Source of the DNA: Amoebidium appalachense
Lineage: Eukaryota; Ichthyosporea
DNA: 64,000 nucleotides
Assembly (NCBI GenBank): GCA_963693365.1
Contig: CAVNZM010000002.1
Coordinates: 9,238,001-9,302,000 of the forward strand
Reading direction: 5' to 3'
Position numbers and translations under genes: made by a program. This document shows positions 1 through 57,617 of this stretch, piece by piece; position 1 is the stretch's first letter, and the number at the start of each line of letters is the position of its first letter. Below the pieces are notes generated by a model. That model had not been told where the DNA came from. It saw only the letters and a list, made by a program, of their open reading frames with translations, and searched no databases.

Positions 1-243
1 GCTGACGTCTTCCTCATTTTGCCTCCATGCATGCTCTGCACCCCGGATACATACACAAAGCACCCCAACACAAGCACGTTGAGTACACCCACCACACACT
101 CCTACACGACATATATCCGCACACACACACAAGACACACGGACACTCTAACACACACACACACACACACATATATGCGCCTACACATGCATACACAGGCG
201 CGGACACACACATACACACACACAAGCAGCTACCCTTGGCCAG

Positions 244-295
<52 letters not shown>

Positions 296-361
296 ACCAC
301 CACCACCACCACCACACACACACACACCGACACACACAACGATACACACACAAACCCACAG

Positions 362-14156
<13,795 letters not shown>

Positions 14157-15129
14157 GTCGAGCACCAACGTGCCTACTGCAACAGGCGGGAAGGAAGGGA
14201 GGCATAATGAGGACATATAATGTGTTCACATAGGTATGCATTGCTCTACGTTGGGGACGGGCGAGATCGTTTTTGTTTTTTTTTTTGTTTTTTTTTTTGG
14301 TTTGGGTGAAGGGAAGGGGGGGGGGGGGGGGGGGGGGGTATTTCTCGGTTTTTTTTTAAGGAAGGGATGGGTGTTTGTTAGCTGTTTGGTTGGAATTCAG
14401 CTTGTCGTCATAGAGATATGTTTGTGTAGACAACCTTCACGTTTTTCTCTAATCGCTTGATTAACTAATCGACTTTTTGGTCTGCTGGTGTATAAAATGA
14501 TGTAAATGGCAGCTGTAGTGTTGTGACTCGAACAGCTGTAGATGTTGTTAACCGATGGACTTTTTTCCCTGTTGTTGAGACGCAGGATTTTAAGCTTTCC
14601 TGTACGGTATCTTTTTTGAATTTTAAAGTTTTTAATTGCCATGCAAGCTGACCGTGTATGAGTTAAAACTAGTGTTGTGTAATGATTCACATTAGTGAGA
14701 TGTAAAGCTTCTAACAGAATTTCCATTGAGCCGGATTTTCTGAGATATATCGCGATGGAATGAGTTGACGCGTATCGAGTTTGAATGGTTTGTCGAGTAG
14801 CTTTTAAGACGGGTCTGTATTGTCGAAGTGTCCGTCGAGTGCTCTAATGTATAGAAACCTGTTTGCAGTGTTTGAGTATGATCTGTCAAGTTTAGGCAAA
14901 GCATTAAAGTTTTTTAAATCGCCTTTAAGACGCTGTCTGATTCCTGAATGAGGGAATGGTTCTTTTTAACGAAGTAATGGTTGTTGTGATGACGCATGTC
15001 GTATGAGCATACGCAGGGCGTATGAGACACTGAAAGATGACGATTGGGGCGGTTGTGAAGAATAAATTTAAGGCTTGTTTGTTTGGCTGTGTGCAAGGAT
15101 GCTGCATGTACGTGCGCGTACTCTGTGTG

Positions 15130-15187
<58 letters not shown>

Positions 15188-15362
15188 CGCGCGTGTGCGT
15201 GTGCGTGTGCGTGTGCGTGTGTGTGTGCGTGTGCGCGTGCGCGTGTGTGTGTGTGCACTGTGCACTGTGCACATGTGTGTGTGTGCGCGCGCGACCACGG
15301 ATTGGACGTGTGTGCGTGTGTGGGTGGTTTTTTTTTTTTTTTCCGTTTTTTTTTTTTTTCCT

Positions 15363-15399
<37 letters not shown>

Positions 15400-15670
15400 G
15401 AATATACTGGTTCATGGGTTTTTTCCCCCCTCAGATGAGAGGGCCGTGTGTGCGGCACTTGAAAATACGTGCTAAAACATACAGACTCTTCAACTGGAAC
15501 TCCGTACTAATTAGGCTTACACTCGACATACATAACAATTTCACACAATTAAGTAACACGCAGTAAACGTATTACAGACATCTGCTTATGTTTGTGCCAT
15601 ACGTACAAGCCCCCCCCCCCCCCCCCCCCCCACCCCCCCTCCAATCCCCACCACCATAACCACCCCCCCC

Positions 15671-15718
<48 letters not shown>

Positions 15719-15912
15719 ACCTTCTAACCTCCCCTCCGCCCACCACGACCACCACTATGAACCCCCCCCTCCCCCCCCCCTCCCCCCCCCTCCCCCCCCC
15801 CCACCACCACCACCACAACCACAACCACAACCATTACCCCCCCCCCCACCACCACGACCACCACTGCCGCCACCGACACCACCACCCAAAAAAATACCCC
15901 CCGGCCAATGCA
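14157..15912. other. Region without a confident gene
   Basis: AT-moderate sequence after gene 1 (14157-15060) has no convincing exon. It is followed by a GT/GC-alternating tract (about 15120-15290), a G run (15363-15398), long C runs (15610-15719) and CCA-rich sequence up to 15890. Confidence 0.6.
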
Positions 15913-17520
15913 ATGATGAGAAAGGCCATGAACGTGGTAACAGCTAGCTGTATGCCAAACGGTACCTCTCACACCCTAACCCGGCTAGAGATCTCAAACA
16001 GTCAAACTTGGGACTGTAAGTATGGGTGGTGGTGGTGATATGGGGATAGGAATGGGATGAAGGGACGGGACTCGTGTGTGTCACAGTTGGCAGTTTTTTT
16101 TTTTGTTTTTTTTTGTTTTTTTTTTTTTGCGGGGGCAGGGGAGAAGGGGGAGGGGGGGGGGGGGGGGGGGGGGGGGGCTTTTTGTTTCGGAGCAAACGGG
16201 GGGGGGGGGGGGGAGGGGGGGGGGAGATCTGGGGAAGGGGGGGGGGGGGGAGGGGGGGCTTTTCATCAAAACTTTCACAGGAGCGAGAAAGTGTCTATAC
16301 CTCCAGGGGAGAGTTGATGGGGTGAGTTGTGCAAAAAACGAAACACAGGGGAGGACGGAGGCACCTAGGTGTGCACGTTAGGTAAGGGTAGAGGACAGAG
16401 CCAAGGGGGCCAGCTGCATCGGCTGACTGACATTAAGTTAGGGGCTAATTACCTTAAGTTTTCCGGGACCATACCGCCGTGTTCTGAAATGTTTCCGGGG
16501 GAGAGGGGGGGGCGGGGGGGGGGGGGGGCAACCACATCAGCTGAATCGACTTGCTCCGAGCAAAAATTATTATGCAAAAAGCAAATTATTCTGGTAAAAG
16601 CAGAAACATTCAGCATAATCATTCTGCAAAAGCAGAATTATTCTGCCAAAAGCAGAATTATTCTTCAAACAGCAGAATCAATCTGCTAAAAGCAGAGTTT
16701 CTGCCAAAAGCAGAACTATTCTGCTTTGAGCAGAATTATTCCACTTTAAGCAGAATACTTCTGCTGTCGAAAACAGGATAATTCTGCTTATTTAAGGAAT
16801 AATTCTACTAAAAGCAGAATATGTCTGCTAAAAGCATAATGATTCTGCTTATATGCAGAATAATTCTGCGTTTTGCAGAATAATTCTGCTAAAAGCAATA
16901 ATTCCACTGTTGCAGAATAAATCTGCTTTTTGCAAGTTGACTCTGCCGATGTGGTTGGGTCCTGGGGGGGGGGGGGGGGGGGGGGGGGGGGAGTGCTGCA
17001 TATTTCCCAACAACCCCTCGGGGCCTATCCAGAAATAAAACAAAACATTAAAGATTGCCATGAATAAAAAATCATATTATATTGCACTGAGTTACACTTA
17101 CAGCCAGCTGTATTGTTCTTCAGAATTAGGCAGGGTTATGCAAGCAGGGGTATTCGCCAAACAAAAGCAATTGATGTGCTTGAGCAGCCTGGCTCGACAA
17201 GTTTGAGAAAGTATGCAAGATAAGAACCTTGTGTTGGTGAGAGAAATAATCTGAATCAGATGTTGTGGTGGGGCACCTCTTTGTGAGTTCCTAAGCTGCA
17301 CACGAGATACAGGTCCGATAAGGGGGTAAGATTGCGGAACAGACAGATACCCCGACGGCCGACTTTACCCTAGCCCACCTACTTCTTGCGTTTTCTTTTT
17401 TTTTTTTACACTCTTTTTGTTATTACTATTTCTGCTCTTCCGTGGCAAATACAAGACCGTTATGTACCACCACTGCCACAAACCTCACCCGAATCAGTAC
17501 CACCATTGAAGATCAACAAA
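15913..17520 (+). CDS. Possible two exons of an unassigned gene
   Basis: A candidate exon at 15913-16015 opens with two ATGs and ends at a canonical GTAAGT donor in phase 1. A second candidate at 17456-17520 follows a T-rich stretch, starts in the matching phase and ends at a GTATGT donor. Together they would encode about 56 residues with no recognised domain. They could be a separate gene or far-upstream exons of gene 2. Phase agreement is the only support. Confidence 0.28.
16560..16945. repeat. Palindromic minisatellite built on GCAGAATTATTCTGC
   Basis: About 20 degenerate copies of a unit close to AAAGCAGAATTATTCTGC. The core GCAGAAT-T-ATTCTGC is an inverted repeat, so each unit can form a small hairpin. 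Units drift from one another across the array. Confidence 0.85.
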
Positions 17521-18499
17521 GTATGTACGGTTTGTTTAGGTTTGAGAGAAACAACGACGGTAGAAAGTAGGGAAGATTTTTAGGAAACACTCGGCATCGT
17601 AATAACAAAAAGAGCGCATATACACACGAAAACAAATTTTCAAGCATGGAAGACGTGAATTTTCGTTCAAGCTTTAAGTTATGGAACGAGCGAGAGTCGG
17701 TGGGTTCTCAGAAACGTGGGGTAACCCAGAGATGCGATTTGAAAAGAGACGGGCCGTTAATTGTAACTTTTGTGGGACAATGACCATGAGCCTCAGATTA
17801 CAATGTCGGGTTTACTGCCCCTTACAGGCCTCCCCCCTCCTCCCCTTCCCCCCAGGCCTTCCCCCCCCCCCCCCCCCCCCCCCTTCCCCACTCTCCCCTC
17901 CCTCCCTCCCGCTGGGGCCGGTGTAATAGTTATGTTGAAAACAGAAGAAGGAAAGAAAAGGGTGGGTGGGGCGGAGGGGAGGGGGGGGGGAGAAAGGGGG
18001 GGGGGGGGGGGGAGGAGGGGGGGGGGGAGAATCCAGGCAGCGCTGATAGGGGATGGGCTCCAGTTCGCATGGGAAGTTTCTTTCTTTCCAACCCCCCCCC
18101 CCCCCTCCCCCCTCCCCCCACCACACACACACACCCCACCCTCCATTTCTCGTTTTATTTCCCAATGCCCCTCGAGATAGCTATGTATCACATGTGCTCG
18201 TGCTATACATATCTTCTCCAACTTGGTTGAGCAGCGACCAATATCAATTAATAGGACCAAAGACGATGGTGCTAGATACCCTACTAAACCCTAATGAAAA
18301 GGTAAAAAGGTTTGTAGTCAGTGCATGTTCGTACCCTTCGACCATGTGTACATATACAGATAGCTAGTTACATGTAACAGCTGTGTGTTCTCTCGCAATC
18401 GTGGAAGCTTGTACCGCATGACTGCCGTCACTACAGAACGTACACACACATGTATGTAGGCGCGCGCGCACGTCTGGACGCGAGAGCTTCCACTTCGCA

Positions 18500-18510
18500 C
18501 ACGCACGCAA

Positions 18511-18597
<87 letters not shown>

Positions 18598-18600
18598 CGT
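18500..18600. repeat. (ACGC)n tetranucleotide repeat
   Basis: About 24 tandem ACGC units in otherwise unique sequence. It is CpG-dense, notable beside two DNA methyltransferase genes. Confidence 0.95.
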
Positions 18601-18935
18601 CCACTGTGACAGACACCGTGACCGTGGCAGTGCGGTGGCACGTCACGCTGCGTCGTCGCACCGGCAGCACCAGCACAACATCGCGCGACTTTTGAAAGTT
18701 TTGAAAACAATATTGTGCGATTTGGATTGGCTAATCTAGGCGCCAACACCCTCTAGCTTACTGGTGTCCAATGACTGGTAGTTTTCTGCGAAAAGACGAA
18801 AAGCATTCAAGCACTCATAATTGTTATAATTTGCTTTGAGTGGCAATAATAAGCCAAGGAAAAGCGTTAGGGACCTGATTATGATTTAAGACCAGTGCTG
18901 TACGGCTGAAGCAAGGTTCTATTATCTACAGGCAG

Positions 18936-19148
18936 GCTGCAGCCCGCAGCCGCAAGAAGAAAGTGGCGAAAGTGACCTTCGGAAGCGGGACCCCACGATG
19001 GTTAGGCGATCGTGGGAGAATCTATTCTTCTTTTATTAGCCAATCGATGATTTGCGATAACGAGGTGTTACGCAACTCTGAACTTCTGAAGCCGGTCGCG
19101 CTGCCGCCGCCCAGCGCGTCAAAGCGCCCACGAAAACAGAAGCCTTAA
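18936..19148 (+). CDS. Possible terminal exon with basic tail
   Basis: After a CAG acceptor at 18935 an open frame runs 70 codons to TAA at 19146. It starts AAARSRKKK and ends KRPRKQKP, so both ends look like nuclear localisation signals. No domain is recognised. A second acceptor 4 nt upstream opens a different, acidic frame (PQPQEESGESD), so the true frame is uncertain. It could belong to the candidate gene at 15913-17520 or to a minor form of gene 2. Confidence 0.3.
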   Translation, partial: AAARSRKKKVAKVTFGSGTPRWLGDRGRIYSSFISQSMICDNEVLRNSELLKPVALPPPSASKRPRKQKP

Positions 19149-19718
19149 AGTAAAGTGGAGGCAAGGCGCAACCATTATCGTTTTTGGCCATCTATATGTT
19201 CGGGTGAAAGCACATTTATACTTTATTACGGTGATACTTGTTTGTTTGGCAAATATTCTGGTTACGGACGTGCTTGGCACCAAAGTTTCCTTTTGCCGGG
19301 GCCGCCTTGCGTCCATTCACGCTCACCTGGCCTTGAAGATGTGTTAACAATTAGCATCATAGCAGTGTGTAACTATTAGCCCAACATTACAATTAAGGTA
19401 ATAGCAAAGTTCTCTAGTAGAACAGAGAAAAAATCGAGAGAATGTTGTGGGGAAGTAGCGCATAACTTTTATTTTCCCGATGCCAAACACACACACCCCG
19501 ACAGACGCTGAGACAAACACAACTGGCCATGACCACCATCAGTTGCATCCGACACATTCACTGATTTCAAACCACACCCGGGTTTTATAAAGACCAAATG
19601 TCGTCGTTGCAAAATAATTGGAGCATCGCAGAACCGCAGAATAGATGAAACAATCAAATGCTTTTTCTCATGTTTGCATGGTAATTTATTTTATTTGGCC
19701 TGTTCTCAGACCATAGCC

Positions 19719-52038
<32,320 letters not shown>

Positions 52039-53202
52039 TCAACTAAGCTGCTGTGGTAGCAACGGTAAGCTCGGGTGCTGCAGTTGCGTCGTCGCCGCAG
52101 GGAAAAACCTCGCCGCCCCCTGCGTGCGCAAGGGGTCATGTGCCCCAAACGCGCTTGAATGCTGATGGTGTTGAAACATTCCGTGCGCTTGAAAAAAACT
52201 ATGCGCCTCCGCATGATTCCCAAACGGGTTATTATCGCCGCCAAACACCGCCCCGTGCGTCCCAATCCCCATATTCGCATGTGCCGTGGCGGCGGCGGCG
52301 TGTTGAAGCGGGAGAGGTTGCGGGAGGCGAGGAATCGTCGGGAGGGCCGGGAGAGTCGCCGTGTGAGGGTCGTTTTGGAGCAAATCGGAGGTGGCGAGAG
52401 AACGTTTGATGCATGGTAGTTTTGTCCCTTTGACGTATTTCACCTTTTCGAATTTCTTCAGCCATATGCGGCAAGTCTCCATGCTTATGGACGTCACCGG
52501 CTTCCCGTGGGGTCCAAGAAAATTCGTCGACCGCAAAAACGCGTCGAGATGCTTCTTCAGGCTGAGCGTCCTACGGCTCACGTTCGGCGTCCCGTAAAGA
52601 TATTCGTCCAACCGTTTCTGTAAAACCCCCTCGTTCTGGACCAAGAGAGACGGGATCTTGGTGTGTTTCCCCTGGGTGATTGGCGGTAGAAACCCCCTCC
52701 TCTCGAACATCTGCGCGTCCGCCCGCAATTTCTTTGCGAAATAGACCCCCCTTTGGAGGCTCGTCGCGAGAAGTTCCGATATCTCCGCCTTTGATTTTCC
52801 TCCCGTTGCCAAGAGCGCGAAATACTGCTGTACGGTGACCATCCTCAGCGCATCTTCTTTGCTCGTTTTCTTGTCCGTTATGACCTTCCTCGCCTTGTTC
52901 GCCAAAAAAACCAATCGTTCAGTCGTCCCCGCCCCAAACTCCGCCATCTCCTCCTGATGCTTTCTTGCCGTCTCTTCTAAATCATTGTTCGTTTCCTCGT
53001 TTTCCGTTGCTTCCTCCTGCCCATCTTGCTGTTCCGCACCTTCCCCATCCCCTCGCAGCTGGAAGTGATAGGCCACCTGACCCTCCCCATGGCCGAATGC
53101 TTCTTGCTGGTCGGCGCCTAAATCGCTTGTAACGCCTGCGTCGTCTCCCAATTCACCCTGCCACGACCCATGCATTTGAGTCTACTGCGTTACCCCCCCC
53201 TC

Positions 53203-53235
<33 letters not shown>

Positions 53236-54650
53236 TCCCCGAAGGCTCTCAACCCCCTCCTCTCCCCTTCCAACACACACACACACACACCCCATTCCCT
53301 CCCCTCCCCCTTCCCCCTCAGACACAAACCTTCTCCTCTGAACCCATCCACCCCGACCCTATATTGTTGCACACCCAGATTGTTTTCCTCATTTTGGACA
53401 CCCAACAGGTTGTAAGAACGAAAACCTGTCTGAATCTGTGTCCATTTCCCCCAAATGCACGGATATCACCGCTAATTTGCAGTCATGAGGTTCCCTCCTC
53501 TCGATTGATTACATCAACCACGTCTAAAAAAGCAGTTTGAACATAGGCGAATCTGTTGAGTGGATGGGTGGGTGTTGGAGCTCTAGAATGGAAAAGGGAC
53601 AGGCTACATACTAGTTATATTCATACAACCGTGTACTGGGGGTATTTTGGCTCCAGATTCTAAACGTGTGTGTGCAGATGTGCACCTGTGTGTGGGGGGA
53701 GAGGGGAGGGGGAAGGGGAGGGGGAGAGGAGTTTGGGAGGGGGTGGGGGTGGGGGGAGGAGGAGGGGAGAAATGCTTTTGAGAGTTGGACATATGGAGCA
53801 GACACCAAAGGACAAAATACAAACCGTCACAAAATTAAAAAAAAACGAAGCCGAATCATGAAAGAATAATACCGAGCATGCAGGCATGGGACAATTGAAC
53901 AGAGCCCAACAGCAGGGGGGTTCCTTTGTGTGTGTGTGTGTGTGTGTGTGGGAGGGGGGAGGGGGAGAAGGGGGGGAGGGGGGGCTAATATACCAGTGGT
54001 TGCTGCTCGCCATTGTCCCCTTGCTCAAGGACTGTATCGCTCGCCCTTGTGTCAGAATGTTGCACGAACATCGATTCATCCTGCTGGAGACCGCCTGCTG
54101 ATGACTCCAGATTCCCCTCCCTCCCCTCCGCCAGACTTGTCTGGTCTTGCTGGACAAAGAACGAGCTGGTTGCGTCAAATGACACACCAGACATGGCATT
54201 CATGTAATCCGTCGGTTGCATTTGCTGGAAATAAGGGGCAGCGAAAAACCCTGGATGGGAAGGTTGTTGGGGTTGTCCGGCTAGGTATGGATTTAAACCT
54301 CCATCTGTCAGAGGCGGAAACTGCTCGGAAAAGGTTGCCAAAGAGGGCTGGTTGGCCCCTTGTATTGGCTGTCCATGTTGGTCCTGATACCCCCTCCAGA
54401 CAAGAAATGATGGGCCACCACCATTCTGACCTACATTTTCCGTTTTGTTCCCGGTTGCATTATTGGCACCTTTTTTATCAGAGCTATTAATTTTATCATT
54501 TGTCTTCTTGCCCACCGCTCTATTGAAAGCTACAGTGCGTCCGCTTGACGCAGGCTTGCGTGTCTTTGTGTCCTTTTTCTTTGCTCCTCCCTTCTTGATG
54601 GCGGCATCTTTGCTGCTTTTATGCCGCTTGCGCGGAGTTTCCTCCTCCAT
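52039..54650 (-). CDS. Two-exon gene with transposase-like helical domain (gene 3)
   Basis: Exon 1 is 54650-53994 (219 codons, starting MEEETPRKRHKSS). Exon 2 is 53157-52039 (372 codons to a stop). A GTATAT donor and GGCAG acceptor, both phase 0, join them, giving about 591 residues. The N-terminus is Lys/Arg-rich and likely nuclear; the middle is Gln/Gly/Asn-rich and disordered. Exon 2 holds a helical region of about 170 residues: QQYFALLATGGKSKAEISEL, then GKHTKIPSLL, then ISMETCRIWLKKF. It resembles the N-terminal helical part that precedes the catalytic core in some eukaryotic DDE transposases. No DDE core follows; the C-terminus is His/Ala/Gln/Pro-rich. This suggests a domesticated DNA-binding fragment, but the family match is from memory of the pattern only. 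Confidence 0.66.
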
Positions 54651-54818
54651 CTAGCACTCCCGTGGTTGACTGCAAACCACGCTATCCGCCCTCAGAGAAG
54701 AAAAAGTTTGTCTATGTCTCTGCGCACACAGAACAAAAACTTTGACTTTACAACATTTCACACTACTGACCTGAAGCTTTTCACGGACGCGTTCTGTTAT
54801 CAACTTCACCACTTGAAC

Positions 54819-54872
54819 GTTTGCGCAAACATTTTGCTCATATCAGTTGCTTGTTTGCGCAAACATTTTGCT
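54819..54872 (-). promoter_or_regulatory. Duplicated TTTGCGCAAA element upstream of gene 3
   Basis: The 20-mer GTTTGCGCAAACATTTTGCT occurs twice (54819-54838 and 54853-54872), 34 bp apart and 169-222 bp upstream of the gene 3 ATG. Its core TTTGCGCAAA is a palindrome similar to E2F/DP sites. A perfect CRE-type palindrome TGACGTCA lies at 54965-54972. Promoter role is inferred. Confidence 0.45.
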
Positions 54873-55489
54873 GATAAGATATCACCAAGCAACCGAGCCC
54901 ATCGGCACACACACACCCAGGGTTCGACATTTGGGTTTCAAGTCGGGTATTTTCCGAAGTTTTGTGACGTCATCCATTTTGGCCTCGCGAAAGGTGGGGT
55001 ATTTCCAGGATATACTTACTTTGGATATATCAGATAAACCTTTGTATACCTATCCGCTAATATGTAAATATATCCTCTGGCGCGGGCAGCCCCTCAGAAG
55101 CCAAAACACACTTGATACAGGTGCTTTTGAAACTCAGGGATTTTGTTTTCACTGAGCACGCATGTCACACTCGCCTACCCGCATCATTATAACCTGAGAC
55201 AGCCAGTCTAACTTTCGTTTAGGTGTTATAATCGCCTGTTCATCTCAGGATAGAGACATTGTGTTGCTGACTAACTTTAATGAATAGCCTGAGGCGCGCG
55301 CAGCGCGCCGCCCGCTGAAAAGCTTTGCTTAGTGTCACCACATTCGCACCTATTCCTGTGTGCTAAGTTCTCTCCGTGTCTCTAGCTTCAACGGTGGTCG
55401 TTTCTTAGATAAGTCTTTCTCCTGAGGATTTCTCTTACGGTCACTTCCTCTCTTGGGGCGCCCGCGCACCCCCTTCTAGAGATCTGAAG

Positions 55490-55523
55490 TCTCTCTCTCT
55501 TCTCTCTCTCTCTCCGTCTCTCC

Positions 55524-55574
<51 letters not shown>

Positions 55575-55701
55575 CCCCTCCCTCCCTCCCTCCCTCTCTC
55601 TGCCTCTCTCCCCCCCAGTCTCTCTCTTTCTTTCGCTCTCTCTCTCTATCTCTCTATCTCTCCCCCCCCCCCCCCCCCCCCCCCCCCCCAGTCTCTTTCT
55701 T

Positions 55702-55745
<44 letters not shown>

Positions 55746-55917
55746 TCTCTCTCTCTCTCGCCCCCTCTTCCCCCAGGCTTTCCGGACGGTCTCTCTCTCT
55801 TCACGTTCTTCCTCCCTCTCCCTCTCTCTGTCTCTCGGTCTCTCTCTCTCACCGTCTCCCCCCCCTTCCCCCCCGCCCGAGTCTCTCTCTCAGGCAGTTT
55901 TCAATCACTCGCTCTTT

Positions 55918-56008
<91 letters not shown>

Positions 56009-56115
56009 CTCTCTCTCCCTCTCTCTCTCTTTCTCTCTCTCTCTCTCTTCTCCTCTCTACTTTCTCTCTCTCCCTCTCTCCCCGAGAGTCTCTTTGTCTC
56101 TCTCTCTCCCCCTCT
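55490..56115. repeat. (CT)n-rich region
   Basis: Over 600 bp of CT repeat broken by C runs (55662-55689) and short CAG-, TTTC- and GTCTC-containing blocks. The ORFs on the reverse strand here are Arg-Glu dipeptide artefacts. Confidence 0.93.
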
Positions 56116-56195
56116 CTCACGGTGCTCTGAGACTCCCGGTCTCTCTTTCTCTCCGAAGCCTCCCCCTCTCCCCCCCACCCCCACCCCCTCCCTCA

Positions 56196-56552
56196 CTACC
56201 CTCCCAGCTCTCTCTCTGCCTGTCTCCTCCGCCTACAGGCAACTGGGCTTTCTTTCCAGTTCCAACGTAATATCCCTCCCGTTGTCCCCGCCCCCCCCCC
56301 CCCCCCCCCCCCCCCTAGGCCTCCCCCCCCCTTCCCCCGGGCCGGGGGGTTAGAGACGGCTGCATTTTTCTCCACCACCTCCGCCACCTCCTTGGCAACC
56401 GAAATATTAGCACCCGATTCCTGGCCCACAGACTTTTCAGTGGCGACCGTACCAGACTGCTTGGCCTTCTTTGCCTTGACCACCGCAAGCGTGTTTAAGA
56501 AAATCGCCCAACTTGAGTGTTTTAGGGCCAGGCTTCTACTGCTCCTTCCCAT
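56196..56552 (-). CDS. Weak candidate coding exon
   Basis: An ATG at 56552 opens about 75 residues of mixed composition (hydrophobic WAIFLNTLAVV, then KAKKAKQSGT, then an Ala/Val/Glu-rich helix) before running into a G/C-rich low-complexity tail. The non-repetitive part looks coding-like. No domain is recognised and the downstream structure is unclear. Confidence 0.3.
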   Translation of the reverse strand: MGRSSRSLALKHSSWAIFLNTLAVVKAKKAKQSGTVATEKSVGQESGANISVAKEVAEVVEKNAAVSNPPARGKGGGGLGGGGGGGGAGTTGGILRWNWKESPVACRRRRQAERELGG

Positions 56553-56912
56553 CTGAAAAGCGATGGTCAGGCTGCCGAGTGCTGGCAGCCACAGGGGCTA
56601 CCCTAGGAAGCGCGTGTTTGCCCATGGAGAGAGTGACCTACAGCGAAAGGGCCCAAAAACAACACGGGTGAAAGCGTGACACGTGAGAACTTAAAAAAAA
56701 AACGGGCTCTGAGTCACCTGACAACTGACTTGAAGGCTGTGTTTTGACTGAAGGGAGGGAGTTTTGCGCCAAAAAAAAAAAAAACGAAAATAACCATCAG
56801 ACTGGTGTAAGGCCGTGCCATTGTAACTTTTTTTTTTTCTTTTGACTGGATTTATTCGACGGAAAGATATGCAAGTATGCCGGCATGGCATACAGAGAAG
56901 ACAATAAAAACT

Positions 56913-57167
56913 TCACGAGTTATCCAGTAACAAGTGCATACTGAGATACCTGAACACTGTGTGAAAATCATATAAATACTCAATGTGACGACCAACAGAA
57001 TTCAACAAAAAGTCTAAAGTGTTCACATTGCCAGCTAGTGTAGCAGACACCCGTAGGGAAAGAGGTAAAACGCGACATAAAAACTCACACCTATCAACAT
57101 GCTTGCGATTGGAAAGTTCAGCACAAAAATGGCACCAGCGGCGATGAAAATTGTAACTTAATGTCAA
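56913..57167 (-). mobile_element. Possible retrotransposon RT C-terminal fragment
   Basis: An 84-codon frame with a CHFC..H..C zinc-knuckle-like motif (C-x2-C-x8-H-x3-C), followed by leucine-rich helices and a stop. This pattern is seen at the C-terminus of many non-LTR reverse transcriptases, after the polymerase core. No RT catalytic motifs are visible upstream, so it would be a short relic. Confidence 0.3.
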
Positions 57168-57337
57168 TAAAAAGCCCCCAAAACCTTAAGATTGTGTCAA
57201 ATATACACAAAAGGTTCCCCAATATTACCATTACGGTGGCCAAAATTCATTTTACTTGACTGCTGAGTGCTGGATAACCGAGCGAACTATCCCATGCATG
57301 AAAATAATAGCCTATCACCGAATTCCCACCCCAGCCT

Positions 57338-57420
<83 letters not shown>
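57338..57420. repeat. Uninterrupted run of 83 G
   Basis: The longest homopolymer in the window, in unique sequence about 200 bp upstream of the gene 5 ATG. It is a strong G-quadruplex candidate. Confidence 0.97.
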
Positions 57421-57617
57421 CTATATGTACACTCCACTATCCGGCCACGTACCCTACGCAGGAAGGGTAGTGTACCCCAGCCTCTTCCAGGCGGGGTATT
57501 TTTTTCTGGCAGTGGGGTATTTTTTAGGGTATTTTGGGGGTATTGTCTAACCCTGCACACACCTAGAAAAGCAAGAAGCAGACAGCTGACGGGTGTTTGC
57601 GTGCCAAAACATCAAAC

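Noticed and set aside
16560-16945. CRISPR-like array
   Set aside because: Units are contiguous and degenerate with no unique spacers; this is a eukaryotic minisatellite.
55646-56196. Arg-Glu dipeptide ORFs
   Set aside because: Reverse translation of CT repeats; no unique coding sequence.
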